Assembly: GCF_003182475.1 (NCBI RefSeq)
Contig: NZ_QGTS01000014.1
Span: forward strand, 56,336-120,335
Direction of reading: 5' to 3'
DNA from: Mangrovibacter plantisponsor
Lineage (GTDB): Bacteria; Pseudomonadota; Gammaproteobacteria; Enterobacterales; Enterobacteriaceae
DNA: 64,000 nucleotides
The notes under the pieces were generated by a model. That model had not been told where the DNA came from. It searched no databases and was given only the letters and a program-made list of their open reading frames with translations. Both the position numbers and the translations under genes were made by a program. This document shows, in pieces, positions 45,578-57,292 of the stretch (the stretch's first letter is position 1; every line of letters begins with the position of its first letter).

Positions 45578-46288
45578 ATGGACCGCTTCCCACACGCCAA
45601 TGGCACAATCGTCCAGAACACCCGCACCGGGCTGCAAACCTATATGGCGCAGGTGTATGGCTGGATGACTTGTGGCCTGTTACTGACGGCGTTTGTCGCC
45701 TGGTATGCCGCAGCGACCCCTGCAGTACTGATGTTCGTTTTTTCCAGCCAGTTAACCTTCTTCGGTTTGATTATTGCTCAACTGGCACTGGTATTTGTTC
45801 TGTCCGGTATGGTGCATAAACTGAGTGGCGCGATGGCAACCACGCTGTTTATGCTTTATTCCGCGCTTACAGGGCTGACGTTATCGAGTATTTTTGTCGC
45901 TTATACTTATTCGTCCATCGCCAGTACGTTTATTGTTACCGGCGGTATGTTTGGTGCAATGAGCCTGTATGGCTACACCACCAGGCGCGACCTGAGCAAG
46001 TTCGGCAGCATGCTGTTTATGGCGCTGATCGGTATTGTTCTGGCATCTGTAGTTAACATCTGGCTGAAAAGCACTGCGTTAATGTGGGCAGTAACCTACA
46101 TTGGTGTGGTCGTTTTTGTTGGCCTGACCGCCTGGGATACCCAGAAACTGAAAAGTATTGGCAGCCAGATTGATACCCGTGACAGCACCAATCTGCGCCG
46201 CTACTCCATTATGGGTGCCCTGACGCTGTACCTTGATTTCATCAACCTGTTCCTGATGATGCTGCGTATTCTCGGCAACCGCCGTTAA
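45578..46288 (+). CDS. ybhL: Bax-inhibitor-1 family membrane protein
   Basis: YbhL is an inner-membrane protein of the BI-1/YccA-like group; members affect proton or calcium permeability, and the bacterial role is not settled. The 236-residue product has seven hydrophobic segments and the family end YLDFINLFLMMLRILGNRR. A near-typical ribosome site (AGAGGA) precedes the ATG. It is convergent with ybhN. Confidence 0.9.
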   Translation: MDRFPHANGTIVQNTRTGLQTYMAQVYGWMTCGLLLTAFVAWYAAATPAVLMFVFSSQLTFFGLIIAQLALVFVLSGMVHKLSGAMATTLFMLYSALTGLTLSSIFVAYTYSSIASTFIVTGGMFGAMSLYGYTTRRDLSKFGSMLFMALIGIVLASVVNIWLKSTALMWAVTYIGVVVFVGLTAWDTQKLKSIGSQIDTRDSTNLRRYSIMGALTLYLDFINLFLMMLRILGNRR

Positions 46289-46292
46289 GCGC

Positions 46293-47306
46293 TTATTGTA
46301 ACCCGGTGGCGCGCGTTTTAACCGCGCCCGCCTGGTTGCGCTTTACCTCGCCTTTCTTGCGTAATTTTTCCGCCCGGCCTTCCAGTACCCCATAACACAC
46401 CGCCGCAATTATTAATGGGATAAAGTAATACAACGCCCGCCAGACCAGTAACGCGGCAATAATACTGCCATGGCTGATTTGCGAGGCGGGCAGCAATGCC
46501 AGAAACACCGCTTCCAGTACCCCAATCCCTGCCGGAATATGAATAATTACCCCTGCAATACTGCTGAGTAATGTCACTGCCAGCACCGTCATAAAATCAA
46601 CCTGTTGCTGCATGAGCAGCCAAATTGTAGTGCCCATAATCAGCCAGTTAACTGCAGACAACAAAAACTGCATTATGGCGAAACGGGCACCAGGCAGGCG
46701 TATTCGTCGCCCCCGGATTCGCCAGGTTCTTTTTGGGGAGAAAGAGCACAGCAACAACCAGCCGATGCTCATAGTGAGCAATACACCACCAATACAGCGC
46801 AGTGTCAGCGTATCGATATACCACCCAGAGGGCAGGTGCAGTGAACCAAAAGTAAACAGTACCCCGCCAACCAGGATATAACCCAGCCAGTTAGTCATAA
46901 TGCTGAAGGAAAAAATCCGGGCGATAGTGCCGCTACTCAGGCCTAACCGCGAATATAACCGGTAACGCATACCAATACCGCCGACCCAGGTGCTCAGTGT
47001 CAGGTTAAAGGCATAGCAAATAAAAGAAACCAGCATGACTACCCGGGCGTGAAGACCATGCCCGGACCATGACCGGCTCAACAAATCATACAGGCCATAG
47101 ATAGCGTAACTGACCACCACCAGACCTGCGGCGCTGAGCAACGCATTGCGGTTATAGGTCAGTAACGCTTGCCAGACTTCCTGCCAGTCCACCTGGCGGG
47201 CATAAAGTACAAGCAGTACCACAACGACCAGTAAAAAAGCGCCAGACAGCCCTTGCTTGATCCGGCGGCGGGTGTGAGCGCTCAATGAACGGTGCAGTAA
47301 CGACAT
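46293..47306 (-). CDS. ybhN: UPF0104-type membrane protein
   Basis: The 337-residue protein has about eight TM segments and belongs to the UPF0104 (lysylphosphatidylglycerol synthetase-like membrane domain) group without the C-terminal transferase domain. It is somewhat longer than E. coli YbhN, mainly in a basic C-terminal tail (LRKKGEVKRNQAG). GGAGGA before the ATG supports the start. It ends the ybhP-clsB-ybhN operon, together with the cardiolipin synthase, so a lipid-related role is likely but unproven. Confidence 0.85.
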   Translation of the reverse strand: MSLLHRSLSAHTRRRIKQGLSGAFLLVVVVLLVLYARQVDWQEVWQALLTYNRNALLSAAGLVVVSYAIYGLYDLLSRSWSGHGLHARVVMLVSFICYAFNLTLSTWVGGIGMRYRLYSRLGLSSGTIARIFSFSIMTNWLGYILVGGVLFTFGSLHLPSGWYIDTLTLRCIGGVLLTMSIGWLLLCSFSPKRTWRIRGRRIRLPGARFAIMQFLLSAVNWLIMGTTIWLLMQQQVDFMTVLAVTLLSSIAGVIIHIPAGIGVLEAVFLALLPASQISHGSIIAALLVWRALYYFIPLIIAAVCYGVLEGRAEKLRKKGEVKRNQAGAVKTRATGLQ

Positions 47307-47308
47307 AG

Positions 47309-48553
47309 TTATTGTCCTCCTGAGTCCGTGGTGGCATGTTGGTCCTGCTGCTCAAGCTCAGGCTGAACTGGCGGCGGGACGCGGGTAATGCGTGGCGTAT
47401 GGGCAGGCAACCAGCCCACCATGGCCGGGAAATGCCGTACAAAGTGGAAGGCGAGAACACTACAGGTAAGCCCCCACCAGCGCGGGCCTGGCAGCAACAC
47501 GCGGTCGGCTTGTGTCTGCTCTGTGCTGTGGCTTATCAGCTTCATCAGGTTGTCGCGCAATGTCTGGTTGAATTCACGGTCATGAATCACCAGGTTGGCT
47601 TCAAGGTTGAGCGACAAACTCAGTGGGTCGAGGTTACTGGAGCCAACGGTTGCCCAGTGGCTGTCCATCACCGCGACTTTTCCGTGTAACGGGCGCTGCT
47701 GGTATTCATAAATATGGACACCAGCTTTAAGCAGGTAAGGGTAGAGCAGGCGGGCTGCGGTCTTTACCACCGGAATGTCCGGTTCGCCCTGCAAAATCAG
47801 TTTAACGCTGACACCACGGCGTGCTGCGTTGCGCATGGCATGTAACAGCCGGTATCCCGGGAAGAAATAAGCATTGGCGATAATCACCTCACGGCGAGCC
47901 CGTGCCAGCATGCGCAAATAATAACGCTCAATGTCATCCGGATGGTGGTTGTTATCCCGCCAGATAAACAGCGCCTGTGCTTCTCCGGCCTGGTTCTGGT
48001 CCTGTGCCTTATGCCGCCGCCAGCGCCAGCGGCGTGTTCGGGTACTTTCCGGCAGGTTATCAATAACAAACTGCTGAATATCACTGACCACCGGGCCACG
48101 AATGGCTACGGCATAATCCTGTTTGGCCTCAGGCCCGTAACTGGTGATGTGCTCTGCTGAGTAATTAATGCCGCCAACAAACGCCAGTTCGCCATCAATC
48201 ACCACTATTTTGCGGTGCATCCGGCGGAACAGATTCGTTCGCATACCAAGAAACAGCGGTGACGGGTCGTAATAACGTACTACAACGCCCGCCTGGGTGA
48301 GTGTATTAATAAATGTCTCGCTCAGGTCGGGGGAACCATAGCCATCCATTAATACCTCCACCTGCACACCACGCTTCGCCGCTTCCAGCAAGACCTGGTG
48401 CAGCGCCTGGCCTGCGTTATCGTCAAACCAGATAAATGTTTCCAGTAATACCTGTTTTTTCGCCTGGCTTATGGCTTTGAATACCGCTGGATAATAGGCA
48501 TCGCCATTTTCCAGTAACGTAATCTGGTTACCGCTTCTCCATGTCGTTTTCAC
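47309..48553 (-). CDS. clsB: Cardiolipin synthase B
   Basis: ClsB makes cardiolipin from phosphatidylglycerol; the E. coli enzyme can also use phosphatidylethanolamine partners. The 414-residue PLD-superfamily protein has two HKD motifs: [16 protein letters not shown] and [20 protein letters not shown]. It starts at GTG 48553 overlapping the ybhP stop (GTGA). It lies in one operon with ybhP and ybhN. Confidence 0.95.
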   Translation of the reverse strand: MKTTWRSGNQITLLENGDAYYPAVFKAISQAKKQVLLETFIWFDDNAGQALHQVLLEAAKRGVQVEVLMDGYGSPDLSETFINTLTQAGVVVRYYDPSPLFLGMRTNLFRRMHRKIVVIDGELAFVGGINYSAEHITSYGPEAKQDYAVAIRGPVVSDIQQFVIDNLPESTRTRRWRWRRHKAQDQNQAGEAQALFIWRDNNHHPDDIERYYLRMLARARREVIIANAYFFPGYRLLHAMRNAARRGVSVKLILQGEPDIPVVKTAARLLYPYLLKAGVHIYEYQQRPLHGKVAVMDSHWATVGSSNLDPLSLSLNLEANLVIHDREFNQTLRDNLMKLISHSTEQTQADRVLLPGPRWWGLTCSVLAFHFVRHFPAMVGWLPAHTPRITRVPPPVQPELEQQDQHATTDSGGQ

Positions 48554-49302
48554 AGACTAATCTCCACGGCTAATGGCGCATGATCCGATAACCCACGCCA
48601 CGGACCAGATGAGAAGGGCAAAGGTTTGCACTGTTGCACATGGCGCACATAAATTCTGTCCAGGCGCAAAAAAGGGTACCAAACCGGGAATGTGCGGGCG
48701 GGTTTGCCAAACTCACGGCTGAATACTTCTTCCATGCCATCATGCTCATGCAGGCGTGGGTGGATCCGTTGCCGCCAGTCATTAAAATCGCCTGCCACAA
48801 CCAGTGGGGCATTCTCAGGCAGTTGGCGAATCACTGCCCACAGCTTTTCCAGTTGTGCCCGGCGATGGGCCTCTTTCAGCCCCAGATGAACACAGATAAT
48901 ATGGAGTGGCGCTGGTTTACCGGGTACGGAGATGCGGCAATAAAGCAGGCCCCGCTGCTCATGGCCCTCTATGGATACGTCGATATTTTCGCTGTGTTCA
49001 ATTGGGAAACGCGATAAAACCGCATTCCCGTGGTGACCTTCCGGATAAACCGCATTGCGCCCATAGGCATAATCGCGCCACACTGTATCGGCCAGATATT
49101 CATAGTGGCTGGTTGTTGGCCAGCCGGGTGTTGCCCGGGCCAACGCCTGGTGTTCACCGCTAACTTCCTGCAGGCAAACAATGTCAGCGAGTGTTGCACG
49201 CAAAGCATCGCGCAGAGCCGGCAGGGAAAAGCGGCGGTTAAAAGCAGTAAATCCTTTATGTGTGTTTATTGTTAAAATTTTGATAATTGACTGTGAAGGC
49301 AT
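48550..49302 (-). CDS. ybhP: Endonuclease/exonuclease/phosphatase family protein
   Basis: The 250-residue product shows the EEP-fold order: LTINTHKGF, a catalytic Glu in [18 protein letters not shown] and the C-terminal [10 protein letters not shown]. The natural substrate is not known. It begins the operon with clsB and ybhN, so a phospholipid or nucleotide phosphodiester substrate is plausible. Confidence 0.9.
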   Translation of the reverse strand: MPSQSIIKILTINTHKGFTAFNRRFSLPALRDALRATLADIVCLQEVSGEHQALARATPGWPTTSHYEYLADTVWRDYAYGRNAVYPEGHHGNAVLSRFPIEHSENIDVSIEGHEQRGLLYCRISVPGKPAPLHIICVHLGLKEAHRRAQLEKLWAVIRQLPENAPLVVAGDFNDWRQRIHPRLHEHDGMEEVFSREFGKPARTFPVWYPFLRLDRIYVRHVQQCKPLPFSSGPWRGLSDHAPLAVEISL

Positions 49303-49440
49303 AGTGCCGGTTTCCTCCTTGTTTTGTTTCTGTGTGCAAATAAAGTGTAGTGTTTGTCACAAAAAACTGGCGGGATACGGAATTTTCCGTAAAGTGCGGT
49401 ACTCTGATTAGTAGTCAAAAAATCCATCAGGAGATAAGAC

Positions 49441-49860
49441 ATGAAATGGCAACAACGACTTCGTGTCGCAACAGGCCTGAGTTGCTGGCAAATTATGCTG
49501 CATTTGCTGGTTATAGCCGTGCTGGTTGCCGGCTGGATGAGTAAGTCTCTGGTCCAGGTCGGTATTGGTCTGTGTTTGTTATACACACTGACTTTAGTGA
49601 TGATGCTGGCGTTACAGCGTTTTCATGATGGCTGGCTCAGGGAGTTGGGTGATTTTCTCGAAGAGCTCACCACCACATGGTATTTTGGTACGGCGTTAAT
49701 TGGCCTGTGGCTGTTATCCCGTGTTTTTCAGAGCCATCTGGTGCTGGTGCTTGCCGGCGTGGTTATCCTCGCCGGGCCTGCAGTTGTGTCGTTACTGGCA
49801 AAAGACAGCAAACGGCGCCGGTCAGGCGATTTTTCTGCGAAACATAGCGTACGCCGCTGA
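49441..49860 (+). CDS. ybhQ: Inner-membrane protein YbhQ
   Basis: The 139-residue protein has four hydrophobic segments (about residues 18-36, 40-57, 78-95 and 98-116) and a basic, short C-terminus. A good ribosome site (CAGGAGATAAGAC) is present. Its end overlaps the convergent ybhR coding end by 39 bases. The function is unknown. Confidence 0.9.
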   Translation: MKWQQRLRVATGLSCWQIMLHLLVIAVLVAGWMSKSLVQVGIGLCLLYTLTLVMMLALQRFHDGWLRELGDFLEELTTTWYFGTALIGLWLLSRVFQSHLVLVLAGVVILAGPAVVSLLAKDSKRRRSGDFSAKHSVRR

Positions 49861-50925
49861 ACCTGTTATGGCCGTTATAACTAATAGCGGCCATAAGCTT
49901 TGCCACACAATACTGAAATTCGCATCCTTCAGGTAAATCTCTTTGGTGATATCGGTGAAATGCCGAATCGGGTTTACCCACGTCAGGTCCTGTAACCACA
50001 CCGGCATATTCTCTACCGGGGAAACATACCCGGAAAGCAAAATGGCTGGCATCATAAACACAAACACGCCAATAAACGCCTGTTGCTGGGTTGAACACAG
50101 CGACGAAATCAGCAGGCCGAACCCCACCAGCGATAACCCGTAAACCAGCATAGTGAAATAAAACAGCAGCAGAGAACCGGCAAAGGGGATCTGGTAAGCC
50201 CATATCCCCACGCCCAACACAATCGACGCCTGAAAGCAGGCGACAATTAAGGCCGGTACTGCTTTGCCAACAAAAATCTGCCAGGTGGCGAGCGGCGAAA
50301 CCAGTAACTGGTCCAGTGTGCCTTGCTCACGTTCGCGGGCAACAGACAATGAAGTGACTATCATCACGCCTATGGTGGTAATCATGGCAATCAGCGAAGG
50401 AACAACAAACCACTTGTAGTCCAGGTTCGGGTTATACCAGTTGCGGATCACCAGTTCACTGTTGTTCTGTTTCTGCCCGTTCAGCAGCGATTGCTGGTAA
50501 TCATTGATTATCTGCTGCACGTAACGGGCGGCAATTTGTGCACTGTTTGAATTGCGCCCGTCCAGCAGTAACTGCACTTGTGCGGGAGTTAGCTGGTCCA
50601 GGTTGCGGGAAAATGTGGGCGGGAAACGCACCACCAACAGCGCTCGCTGGTTATCAATGACATCACGAATCTGACTGGGGTTGTTGAGCTGTAAAATATG
50701 GGAAAACGCTTTTGCCTGCGCAATACGCTGGGTCAGTTCAACGGAGTGTTTGCCGTTATCTTCATTATAAATAGCCACGGTTGCGTTGGTGACTTCCAGT
50801 GTGGCGGCAAACGGAAACAGCACCACCTGAAGAATCACCGGCATTATCAGGATTGCGCGGGTTTGCGGCTCCCTTAACAGCGACTGTAACTCTTTACGGA
50901 TAAGCGTCCACAAGCGGTGCAGCAT
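49822..50925 (-). CDS. ybhR: ABC efflux permease subunit
   Basis: The 367-residue ABC-2 type permease has an N-terminal TM, a periplasmic domain and about five C-terminal TM segments (for example [15 protein letters not shown]). With YbhS it forms the membrane channel of the YbhFSR exporter, linked in E. coli to tetracycline-class drug and sodium export. It is the last gene of cecR-ybhG-ybhF-ybhS-ybhR. Confidence 0.9.
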   Translation of the reverse strand: MLHRLWTLIRKELQSLLREPQTRAILIMPVILQVVLFPFAATLEVTNATVAIYNEDNGKHSVELTQRIAQAKAFSHILQLNNPSQIRDVIDNQRALLVVRFPPTFSRNLDQLTPAQVQLLLDGRNSNSAQIAARYVQQIINDYQQSLLNGQKQNNSELVIRNWYNPNLDYKWFVVPSLIAMITTIGVMIVTSLSVAREREQGTLDQLLVSPLATWQIFVGKAVPALIVACFQASIVLGVGIWAYQIPFAGSLLLFYFTMLVYGLSLVGFGLLISSLCSTQQQAFIGVFVFMMPAILLSGYVSPVENMPVWLQDLTWVNPIRHFTDITKEIYLKDANFSIVWQSLWPLLVITAITGSAAYAMFRRKIA

Positions 50926-50931
50926 AGCGTG

Positions 50932-52074
50932 TTACTCCCTGTCGAGACGGCGGCTGGTTTTCAACATGGTCAGCCCAATAAACAGTACCGCAGAGGCAAT
51001 TAAAAACAGCACATTGACCACCAGCACCGAAGTGATATTGCCCGCGAGAAACAGTGTTTGCAGTGTACTGACAAAATAACGGGCCGGAATAATGTAGGTC
51101 ACGATACGGATAATGGCGGGCATGCTGTCTATCTGGAATATAAAACCGGACAACATAATGGAAGGCAAAAAAGCGGCGTTCAGCGCAACCTGCGCGGCAT
51201 TAAACTGGTTACGTGTCAGCGTGGAAATCAGCAGGCCCATACCCAGCGTGCTGAGCAAAAACAGGCTGGTGATAAGAAATAAGATCAGCAGCGAGCCACG
51301 CCAGGGAACACCCAGAATAAATACCGACACCAGCATACACAGCAACATAGCCAGCATACCGAGAAAGTAATAGGGAACCAGTTTACACAGTAGTAACTCA
51401 GTCCGGGTTACTTCAGTGGACAATAGCGCTTCCATGGTGCCGCGTTCCCACTCACGGGCAATCACCAGCGAAGTAAGGATAGCGCCAATAACGGTCATGA
51501 TAATGGTAATGGCACCGGGAATAATAAAATGGCGGCTGATAGCGGCCGGGTTGAACCAGTAGCGGGTTTGCACATCAATCAGAGGTTCGAAGGTTTCACC
51601 ACGGTCTTCAGCGCGTTGTTGCTGCCAGATTTGCCAGACACCCTGAGCATAGGCCTGCACAAAGTTGGCGGTATTGGGTTCGCTGCCATCGGTTATCACC
51701 TGAATGGGCGCTGTATCGCCATCACGGGCCATTTGCGCCGCAAAGTTGACCGGAATGGTAATGATGCCGCGTATTTTCCCGGCCTGCATCAGGTCAACCA
51801 AATGCTGGCGGTTATCGCTGATTGTCGGGGCAATGAAAGGCGAAGCACTGACCGTGTGAGCAAAAGAGAGTGCTTCCTCACTTTGCTGGTCCAGTAATAC
51901 GCCCACATGCAACCGGCTGGAATCCAGGTTAATGCCATAGCCGAAGATAAACAGCAGCATCAGCGGGATAACCACCGCAATCAACCAGCTACTCGGGTCG
52001 CGAATAATCTGGCGGGTTTCTTTAATGCACAGCGCCCTGACTCGATGCCAGGCAAGGATGCTATTGGCGGCCAT
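50932..52074 (-). CDS. ybhS: ABC efflux permease subunit
   Basis: The 380-residue ABC-2 permease resembles YbhR in layout and carries the [18 protein letters not shown] coupling region that contacts the ATPase. ATG 52074 has AAGGAG seven bases before it and is preferred over the ATG at 52080. It overlaps the end of ybhF by a few bases. Confidence 0.9.
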   Translation of the reverse strand: MAANSILAWHRVRALCIKETRQIIRDPSSWLIAVVIPLMLLFIFGYGINLDSSRLHVGVLLDQQSEEALSFAHTVSASPFIAPTISDNRQHLVDLMQAGKIRGIITIPVNFAAQMARDGDTAPIQVITDGSEPNTANFVQAYAQGVWQIWQQQRAEDRGETFEPLIDVQTRYWFNPAAISRHFIIPGAITIIMTVIGAILTSLVIAREWERGTMEALLSTEVTRTELLLCKLVPYYFLGMLAMLLCMLVSVFILGVPWRGSLLILFLITSLFLLSTLGMGLLISTLTRNQFNAAQVALNAAFLPSIMLSGFIFQIDSMPAIIRIVTYIIPARYFVSTLQTLFLAGNITSVLVVNVLFLIASAVLFIGLTMLKTSRRLDRE

Positions 52075-53806
52075 TGTCATGCTCCTTATCCCACTGGTGA
52101 ATCAGTTGAATAAATGCCTGCTCCATGGTTGGGTCGGCCATTTCGTCGTTGGCCGCGCTGGCTTTAAGTGAGTCCGGGGAACCACTGGCAATTAACTTCC
52201 CGCGGTAAACCAGCCCAATACGGTCACAATATTCGGCTTCATCCATAAAGTGGGTTGTGACCATCACGGTGACACCCCGCTCCACCATACTGTTAATGTG
52301 CAACCAGAATTCGCGGCGGGTAAGGGGGTCAACGCCCGATGTCGGCTCATCAAGAAACAGAATATCCGGCTCATGCATTAATGAGCAGGCCAGTGCCAGG
52401 CGTTGTTTAAACCCTAATGGCAGGGCATCAGTTGCCTGGTGTGCTACGGCCTGTAAGTTAAAGGCATCGGTCATGCGCTGGATCTTTTCCTGCTGACGTG
52501 TGCCGCGTAAACCGTAGATCCCGGCAAAAAAACGCAGGTTCTGGGTAACCGTCAGATTGCCATACAGTGAGAATTTCTGTGCCATATAACCCAGGTGCTG
52601 GCGGGCTTTCCCTGAACTGGTTTTTAAATCCATATTCAGCACCAGTGCCTGGCCATCGGTGGGTACCAGCAACCCACACATCATTTTAAATGTTGTGGAT
52701 TTCCCGGCACCATTTGGCCCCAACAGGCCGAAGATTTCGCCACGCTTGACCGCGAAGTCAACATGGTCAGTCGCTGCAAAATCCCCAAACTTCTTGGTGA
52801 GGTTACGGGCTTCAATCACGGTTTCCCCTTTGCTGCCCTCAACCTGATGCAAAATGGCACCAAGAGGGGATTCCCGGGTTTTGGTTCCGCCTAACAAGTC
52901 AATAAAGGCGTCTTCAAAGCGTGGCTGGGTTTCCCGAAAACAGTTTTCGGGTAACGACAGGCTGGTTGCAAGCCTGGGAATAGCAGATGGGGAATTAACA
53001 ATCAGGCGAACCGAGTGGCCCTGAATCATCCCGTCGCTCACACAAGGCTGGCGCAGAGCATGCTGAAGCAGTGGGCGGTTTTTCCCTTCCGGGCTGGTAA
53101 CCAGCCAGGTGCGCCCGGCAATTTGCTGTGTCAGTGCGTCTGGTGCGCCCTGGTACAGGCGCTCGCCTTCATTCATCAACAACACTTCCCGGCACTGTTC
53201 CGCTTCATCCAGGTAGGACGTGCTCCATAAAATCAGCATGCCGTCACTGGCCAGTTCATGTACCATGCGCCACAATTCCCGCCGTGAAATAGGGTCAACC
53301 CCCACTCCGGGTTCATCCAGTAACAGCACACTGGGCTGGCCGACCAGGGTGCAGGCTAGCCCCAGCTTTTGCTTCATCCCGCCCGACAATTTCCCAGCCA
53401 GGCGTTTGGTAAACGGCTCCAGGTCGGTAAATTCCAGAAGCTGGTTAAATACTTGCTGGCGCAGTTTGCCACGGACACTGCGCAAATCGGCGTACAGGTT
53501 CAGGTTTTCCATCACCGTTAAATCTTCGTACAGGCCAAATTTCTGTGGCATATAACCCAGCATGCTGTGCAGCTGTGTGCCGTCGCGAATGGGGTCAAGG
53601 CCCAGTACTTCAATCTTGCCTTCGCTCGGTGTCAGTAACCCGGCCAGCATACGCATTAATGTTGTTTTACCGGCACCATCGGGCCCGACAAGGCCAGCGA
53701 CAGCGCCCGCTGTAATTTCCGTATTCAGGCTGGCAACGGCGGGGCGGTCGAGCCCGCGAAAATGTTTGACGACATTCTCCAGCCTGATTGTCGCCGCCTG
53801 GCTCAT
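52061..53806 (-). CDS. ybhF: ABC efflux ATPase with two nucleotide-binding domains
   Basis: The 581-residue product has two complete ABC domains in tandem: Walker [10 protein letters not shown] and GPNGAGKST, Walker [12 protein letters not shown] and [11 protein letters not shown], signature sequences KLSGGMKQ and LPLGFKQR. The second signature is atypical, as in E. coli YbhF. It powers export through YbhSR and meets YbhG by a TAATG overlap. Confidence 0.95.
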   Translation of the reverse strand: MSQAATIRLENVVKHFRGLDRPAVASLNTEITAGAVAGLVGPDGAGKTTLMRMLAGLLTPSEGKIEVLGLDPIRDGTQLHSMLGYMPQKFGLYEDLTVMENLNLYADLRSVRGKLRQQVFNQLLEFTDLEPFTKRLAGKLSGGMKQKLGLACTLVGQPSVLLLDEPGVGVDPISRRELWRMVHELASDGMLILWSTSYLDEAEQCREVLLMNEGERLYQGAPDALTQQIAGRTWLVTSPEGKNRPLLQHALRQPCVSDGMIQGHSVRLIVNSPSAIPRLATSLSLPENCFRETQPRFEDAFIDLLGGTKTRESPLGAILHQVEGSKGETVIEARNLTKKFGDFAATDHVDFAVKRGEIFGLLGPNGAGKSTTFKMMCGLLVPTDGQALVLNMDLKTSSGKARQHLGYMAQKFSLYGNLTVTQNLRFFAGIYGLRGTRQQEKIQRMTDAFNLQAVAHQATDALPLGFKQRLALACSLMHEPDILFLDEPTSGVDPLTRREFWLHINSMVERGVTVMVTTHFMDEAEYCDRIGLVYRGKLIASGSPDSLKASAANDEMADPTMEQAFIQLIHQWDKEHDNGRQ

Positions 53807-54795
53807 TACTGCTCTCCTTCAAACCGAATGGTTACTGGCATGCCCTGGCGTAGCGTATCGTCGGGGTGGGTGACAATAATACGCAGGCGGTAAACCAGGT
53901 CAGTTCGCAGATCCGGCGTTTCGACGGTTTTCGGGGTAAATTCGGCCGTGGGTGAAACAAAACCAATTTTACCTTTCCATGGATTCCCTGGGCGACCATC
54001 GATATAAATCAGCACATTACGCCCGGGCACTGCCTGGCCAAGATTTTTTTCGTCTACATAAGCGCGCACCCAAACCGGGCGGGTTAATGACAATGTCAGC
54101 ACCGTGCCGCCAGCACTTAACATCGTGCCAGGTTCTACCGCGCGTGTCAGCAGCGTGCCACTTGACGGAGCGGTAAGGGTGGTATCGTGTAAATCCAGTT
54201 GCGCCTGGGCAAGGGCTGCCTGGGCTTGCTCCAGGCTGGCTTTGGCTTCAGCAATTTCCTGCGGGCGGTTACCCGCTTTGTACTGGCTGAGTTTATCTTC
54301 GGCGGCTTTCAGGTTGGCCTGAGCCTGAACACTCGCCGAACGGGCATTGGCTAAATCATCGGCGGAATTTACCCGTTGTTGCCATAACGCCTGCTGGCGC
54401 TGGTAGTAACGAGTGGCGTACTGGGCTGCTGCCTGGGCTTGTTTCACGGCGGCGGCGGCCTGGGCGATTTCTTCACTACGGTAGCCGGCCATCACCAGGT
54501 CATACTTGGCCTGAGCGGCGTCTTCATTAGCCTGTGCCTGTGCCAGCGCAATGGTGTAAGGCTTTTTATCCAGCATACCGAGTGTTTCACCTGCCGTGAT
54601 TTTATCGCCTTCGTCCACATTCAGTTCTTCAAGGCGGCCTCCAACCCGGAAGCTCATGTTCACTGTTCGAATATCGACATTGCCGTAGAGTGTCAGTGTG
54701 TCATCCTGGTGTTGCTGGTACCACCAGACACCGGCACCAGCTACAATGAGAACTAATAAAATCACAGCTGCAATCAGGGGCTTGCGGTGTTTCAT
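53806..54795 (-). CDS. ybhG: Membrane fusion (HlyD-type) protein
   Basis: The 329-residue periplasmic adaptor is anchored by an N-terminal TM (about residues 7-27) and has lipoyl-like halves ([18 protein letters not shown] and [10 protein letters not shown]) around a long Ala/Gln-rich coiled-coil hairpin ([15 protein letters not shown]...[12 protein letters not shown]). It should connect the YbhFSR pump to an outer-membrane channel. It is the first gene after cecR. Confidence 0.95.
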   Translation of the reverse strand: MKHRKPLIAAVILLVLIVAGAGVWWYQQHQDDTLTLYGNVDIRTVNMSFRVGGRLEELNVDEGDKITAGETLGMLDKKPYTIALAQAQANEDAAQAKYDLVMAGYRSEEIAQAAAAVKQAQAAAQYATRYYQRQQALWQQRVNSADDLANARSASVQAQANLKAAEDKLSQYKAGNRPQEIAEAKASLEQAQAALAQAQLDLHDTTLTAPSSGTLLTRAVEPGTMLSAGGTVLTLSLTRPVWVRAYVDEKNLGQAVPGRNVLIYIDGRPGNPWKGKIGFVSPTAEFTPKTVETPDLRTDLVYRLRIIVTHPDDTLRQGMPVTIRFEGEQ

Positions 54796-54806
54796 GCCAG
54801 CGTTCC

Positions 54807-55481
54807 TCAGTGTTGAGACAGTCCGTATAAAATAAAATCAATATGCGATGCGATAACGTTGCTAATCAGCCCAACTTTTTGATTATCGAATTGGGTCCAG
54901 CCCATGCGTAATAAAATGGTTTCGCGCCCAAGGCGGAACGCCAGGATCTCACCTAACAAGGCATGGGTATGCAAAATGGTTTCTGTATCCAGTGGATCCC
55001 GCTCACAGTAACAGGCGATTAATGCGCACAGGTGATCATGCATGGGGGCGATCACCTGGTCATGAATCAGGGTGTAAGCGGAAGTGGGGGAAAGCTGTTC
55101 GCGGGAAATAAATTTACTCAGGTTGAGGGTTTCATCTGAGGTCAGCAATTTGCACATATGGCCGCAGGCCAGGTGAATTAACTCGCGCACTGCCGTTTTG
55201 TCTGGTTGTTCCCGGGAAAGTAACTGTACCGCGGAAGCAACATGTGGCTGGAAATTATGGCTGATAAAATCTGCTATCCATTGCGCGCAGGCCATATACA
55301 GTTCTTCTTTTGAACCAAAATAGTAAGTAATGGCAGCGATATTTTGGTCAGCCTGTGTTGCAATATCTCGTGTGGTTGCATGCAAACCAAACTCACCAAA
55401 CTGCGCTATAGCGGCAGTAATTAATTGGTTTTTAGCGAGTTCACCCCGAGAGGTGACGGGCGTATTCATCGTATTCATCAC
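54807..55481 (-). CDS. cecR: TetR-family regulator of the ybh efflux genes
   Basis: CecR (YbiH) has an N-terminal TetR HTH ([46 protein letters not shown]) and a helical ligand domain. The 224-residue length matches the E. coli protein, which controls ybhG-FSR and rhlE and answers to cefoperazone and chloramphenicol. It heads the operon and is divergent from rhlE with a palindromic site between them. Confidence 0.95.
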   Translation of the reverse strand: MMNTMNTPVTSRGELAKNQLITAAIAQFGEFGLHATTRDIATQADQNIAAITYYFGSKEELYMACAQWIADFISHNFQPHVASAVQLLSREQPDKTAVRELIHLACGHMCKLLTSDETLNLSKFISREQLSPTSAYTLIHDQVIAPMHDHLCALIACYCERDPLDTETILHTHALLGEILAFRLGRETILLRMGWTQFDNQKVGLISNVIASHIDFILYGLSQH

Positions 55482-55496
55482 CAGAGCAAGTAAAAG

Positions 55497-55516
55497 TTAA
55501 TCAATCGTTTGATTAA
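55497..55516. promoter_or_regulatory. Probable CecR operator between cecR and rhlE
   Basis: TTAATCAATCGTTTGATTAA is a near-perfect palindrome (arms TTAATCAA and TTGATTAA) in the divergent region. Its position just before the cecR start and the known control of both sides by CecR make it the likely binding site. Confidence 0.75.
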
Positions 55517-55738
55517 GTTTATGCCAGCTTTTGGTATATGGCTACTGGCAGCGTATTATTTTGCAGAAATTTCTGTTCGCGGGAATTTATGCAGCGCGAC
55601 GGAAAAGCTGTTACACTCCGCCGCTTCATGACACTGTGGTTGTGTCGCTGTTGTTTGGTTAAGGGGTTCCCTTGCCACTAAAACGACGATCCCTGGAACT
55701 ACGCCGTAAACTGCGGGCAGGGTGAGTGAGGAGTTGTT

Positions 55739-57106
55739 ATGTCTTTTGAATCACTCGGGTTAAATCCGGCAATTTTACAGGCAGTAGCTGAACAGGGTTA
55801 TAGCGAGCCAACCCCAATTCAACAACAGGCGATTCCGGCAGTGCTTGCCGGGCGCGATTTAATGGCCAGCGCACAGACCGGGACCGGGAAAACCGCCGGG
55901 TTTACTTTGCCATTGTTGCAGAAATTGTCTCAGTCTCCGCATGCGGTCAGTGGCAAACGCCCTGTTCGTGCTCTGATTCTGACGCCTACCCGCGAGCTTG
56001 CTGCACAGGTTTGGGAAAATGTGCGTGCCTACAGCAGCCACCTGAAACTGCGTTCACTGGTGGTGTATGGCGGTGTCAGCATCAACCCACAAATGATGAA
56101 GCTGCGTGGTGGCGTAGATATTCTGGTCGCCACTCCAGGGCGTTTGCTGGACCTGGTGCACCAAAATGCAGTCAGCCTGGATAAAGTAGAAGTACTGGTG
56201 CTGGATGAAGCAGACCGCATGCTGGATATGGGTTTTATTCATGATATTCGCCGTGTGCTGGCAAAATTACCGGCAAAACGCCAGAACTTGCTGTTTTCCG
56301 CAACCTTCTCAGATGACATTAAACACCTGGCTTCCGGGCTACTTAAAAACCCGGAAGTGATTGAAGTTGCACGCCGTAATGCGCCTTCAGAACAGGTGAC
56401 ACAATATGTACACCTGGTTGATAAAAAGCGTAAGCGTGAATTGTTGTCTCACCTGATTGGTAAAGATAACTGGCAGCAGGTACTGATCTTCACCCGCACA
56501 AAATACGGTGCCAACCACCTTGCGGAGCAACTGAACAAAGACGGCATCAGCGCTGCGGCTATTCATGGTAATAAAAGCCAGGGAGCCCGTACCCGTGCGC
56601 TGGCCGATTTTAAATCCGGCGCGATTCGTGCGCTGGTGGCTACAGACATTGCTGCACGTGGTATTGATATTGAATCACTGCCTTATGTGGTTAACTATGA
56701 GTTGCCAAATGTGCCGGAAGACTATGTTCACCGTATTGGCCGTACCGGGCGCGCGGCAGCAACCGGGCAGGCGGTGTCATTGGTGTGTGTAGACGAGCAC
56801 AAACTGTTAAAAGACATTGAGCGCTTACTTAAACGCCCAATACCGCGCATGGCGATTGACGGCTATGAGCCAGACCCGTCCATCAAAGCGGAACCAGTGG
56901 AAGACCGCCAGTCGCGTGGCCGCCGTGGTGGTGGCCAGGGCCGTGGTAGCCGCCCTTCAGCCGGGGCTCCGGCGAAGAAACGCACCCCGCGCCCAGAAAA
57001 CCGTGGTGCCCGGCCTGAAAATGCCAGCGGCAAACCTGAAAACCGCCCGGCAAAACCCCACCGCTCGCGTGCTCCCCGAAAAGAGAATGGCAGTAACGGC
57101 CAGTAA
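55739..57106 (+). CDS. rhlE: DEAD-box RNA helicase
   Basis: RhlE remodels RNA, mainly in ribosome assembly and mRNA decay. The 455-residue protein has the Q motif ([19 protein letters not shown]), Walker [13 protein letters not shown] as [21 protein letters not shown], and a basic RGG- and proline-rich C-terminal tail ([15 protein letters not shown]), which binds RNA. CecR regulates it from the shared control region. Confidence 0.95.
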   Translation: MSFESLGLNPAILQAVAEQGYSEPTPIQQQAIPAVLAGRDLMASAQTGTGKTAGFTLPLLQKLSQSPHAVSGKRPVRALILTPTRELAAQVWENVRAYSSHLKLRSLVVYGGVSINPQMMKLRGGVDILVATPGRLLDLVHQNAVSLDKVEVLVLDEADRMLDMGFIHDIRRVLAKLPAKRQNLLFSATFSDDIKHLASGLLKNPEVIEVARRNAPSEQVTQYVHLVDKKRKRELLSHLIGKDNWQQVLIFTRTKYGANHLAEQLNKDGISAAAIHGNKSQGARTRALADFKSGAIRALVATDIAARGIDIESLPYVVNYELPNVPEDYVHRIGRTGRAAATGQAVSLVCVDEHKLLKDIERLLKRPIPRMAIDGYEPDPSIKAEPVEDRQSRGRRGGGQGRGSRPSAGAPAKKRTPRPENRGARPENASGKPENRPAKPHRSRAPRKENGSNGQ

Positions 57107-57261
57107 TGGCCTGCGTGGCTGATAAAACTGCCTGCCACTGCGGTTAACCCCCGGTCTGTTAGCCGTTCCCGGCAATTCTGGTTCACAGAATTGCCGGCTC
57201 TCTTCCAGTAAACCAATTTGCCCCAAAAAGCAGTTCAGCCAGCCACGAAAAAATGCCACAA

Positions 57262-57281
57262 TAGTGGTTGTTTATACAGTA
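57262..57281. promoter_or_regulatory. Degenerate LexA box of dinG
   Basis: TAGTGGTTGTTTATACAGTA carries GTG-N10-CAG; the right half (TATACAGTA) is perfect. The E. coli dinG box is degenerate in the same half. It ends 12 bases before the dinG start. Confidence 0.75.
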
Positions 57282-57292
57282 CAGGAACTGCA

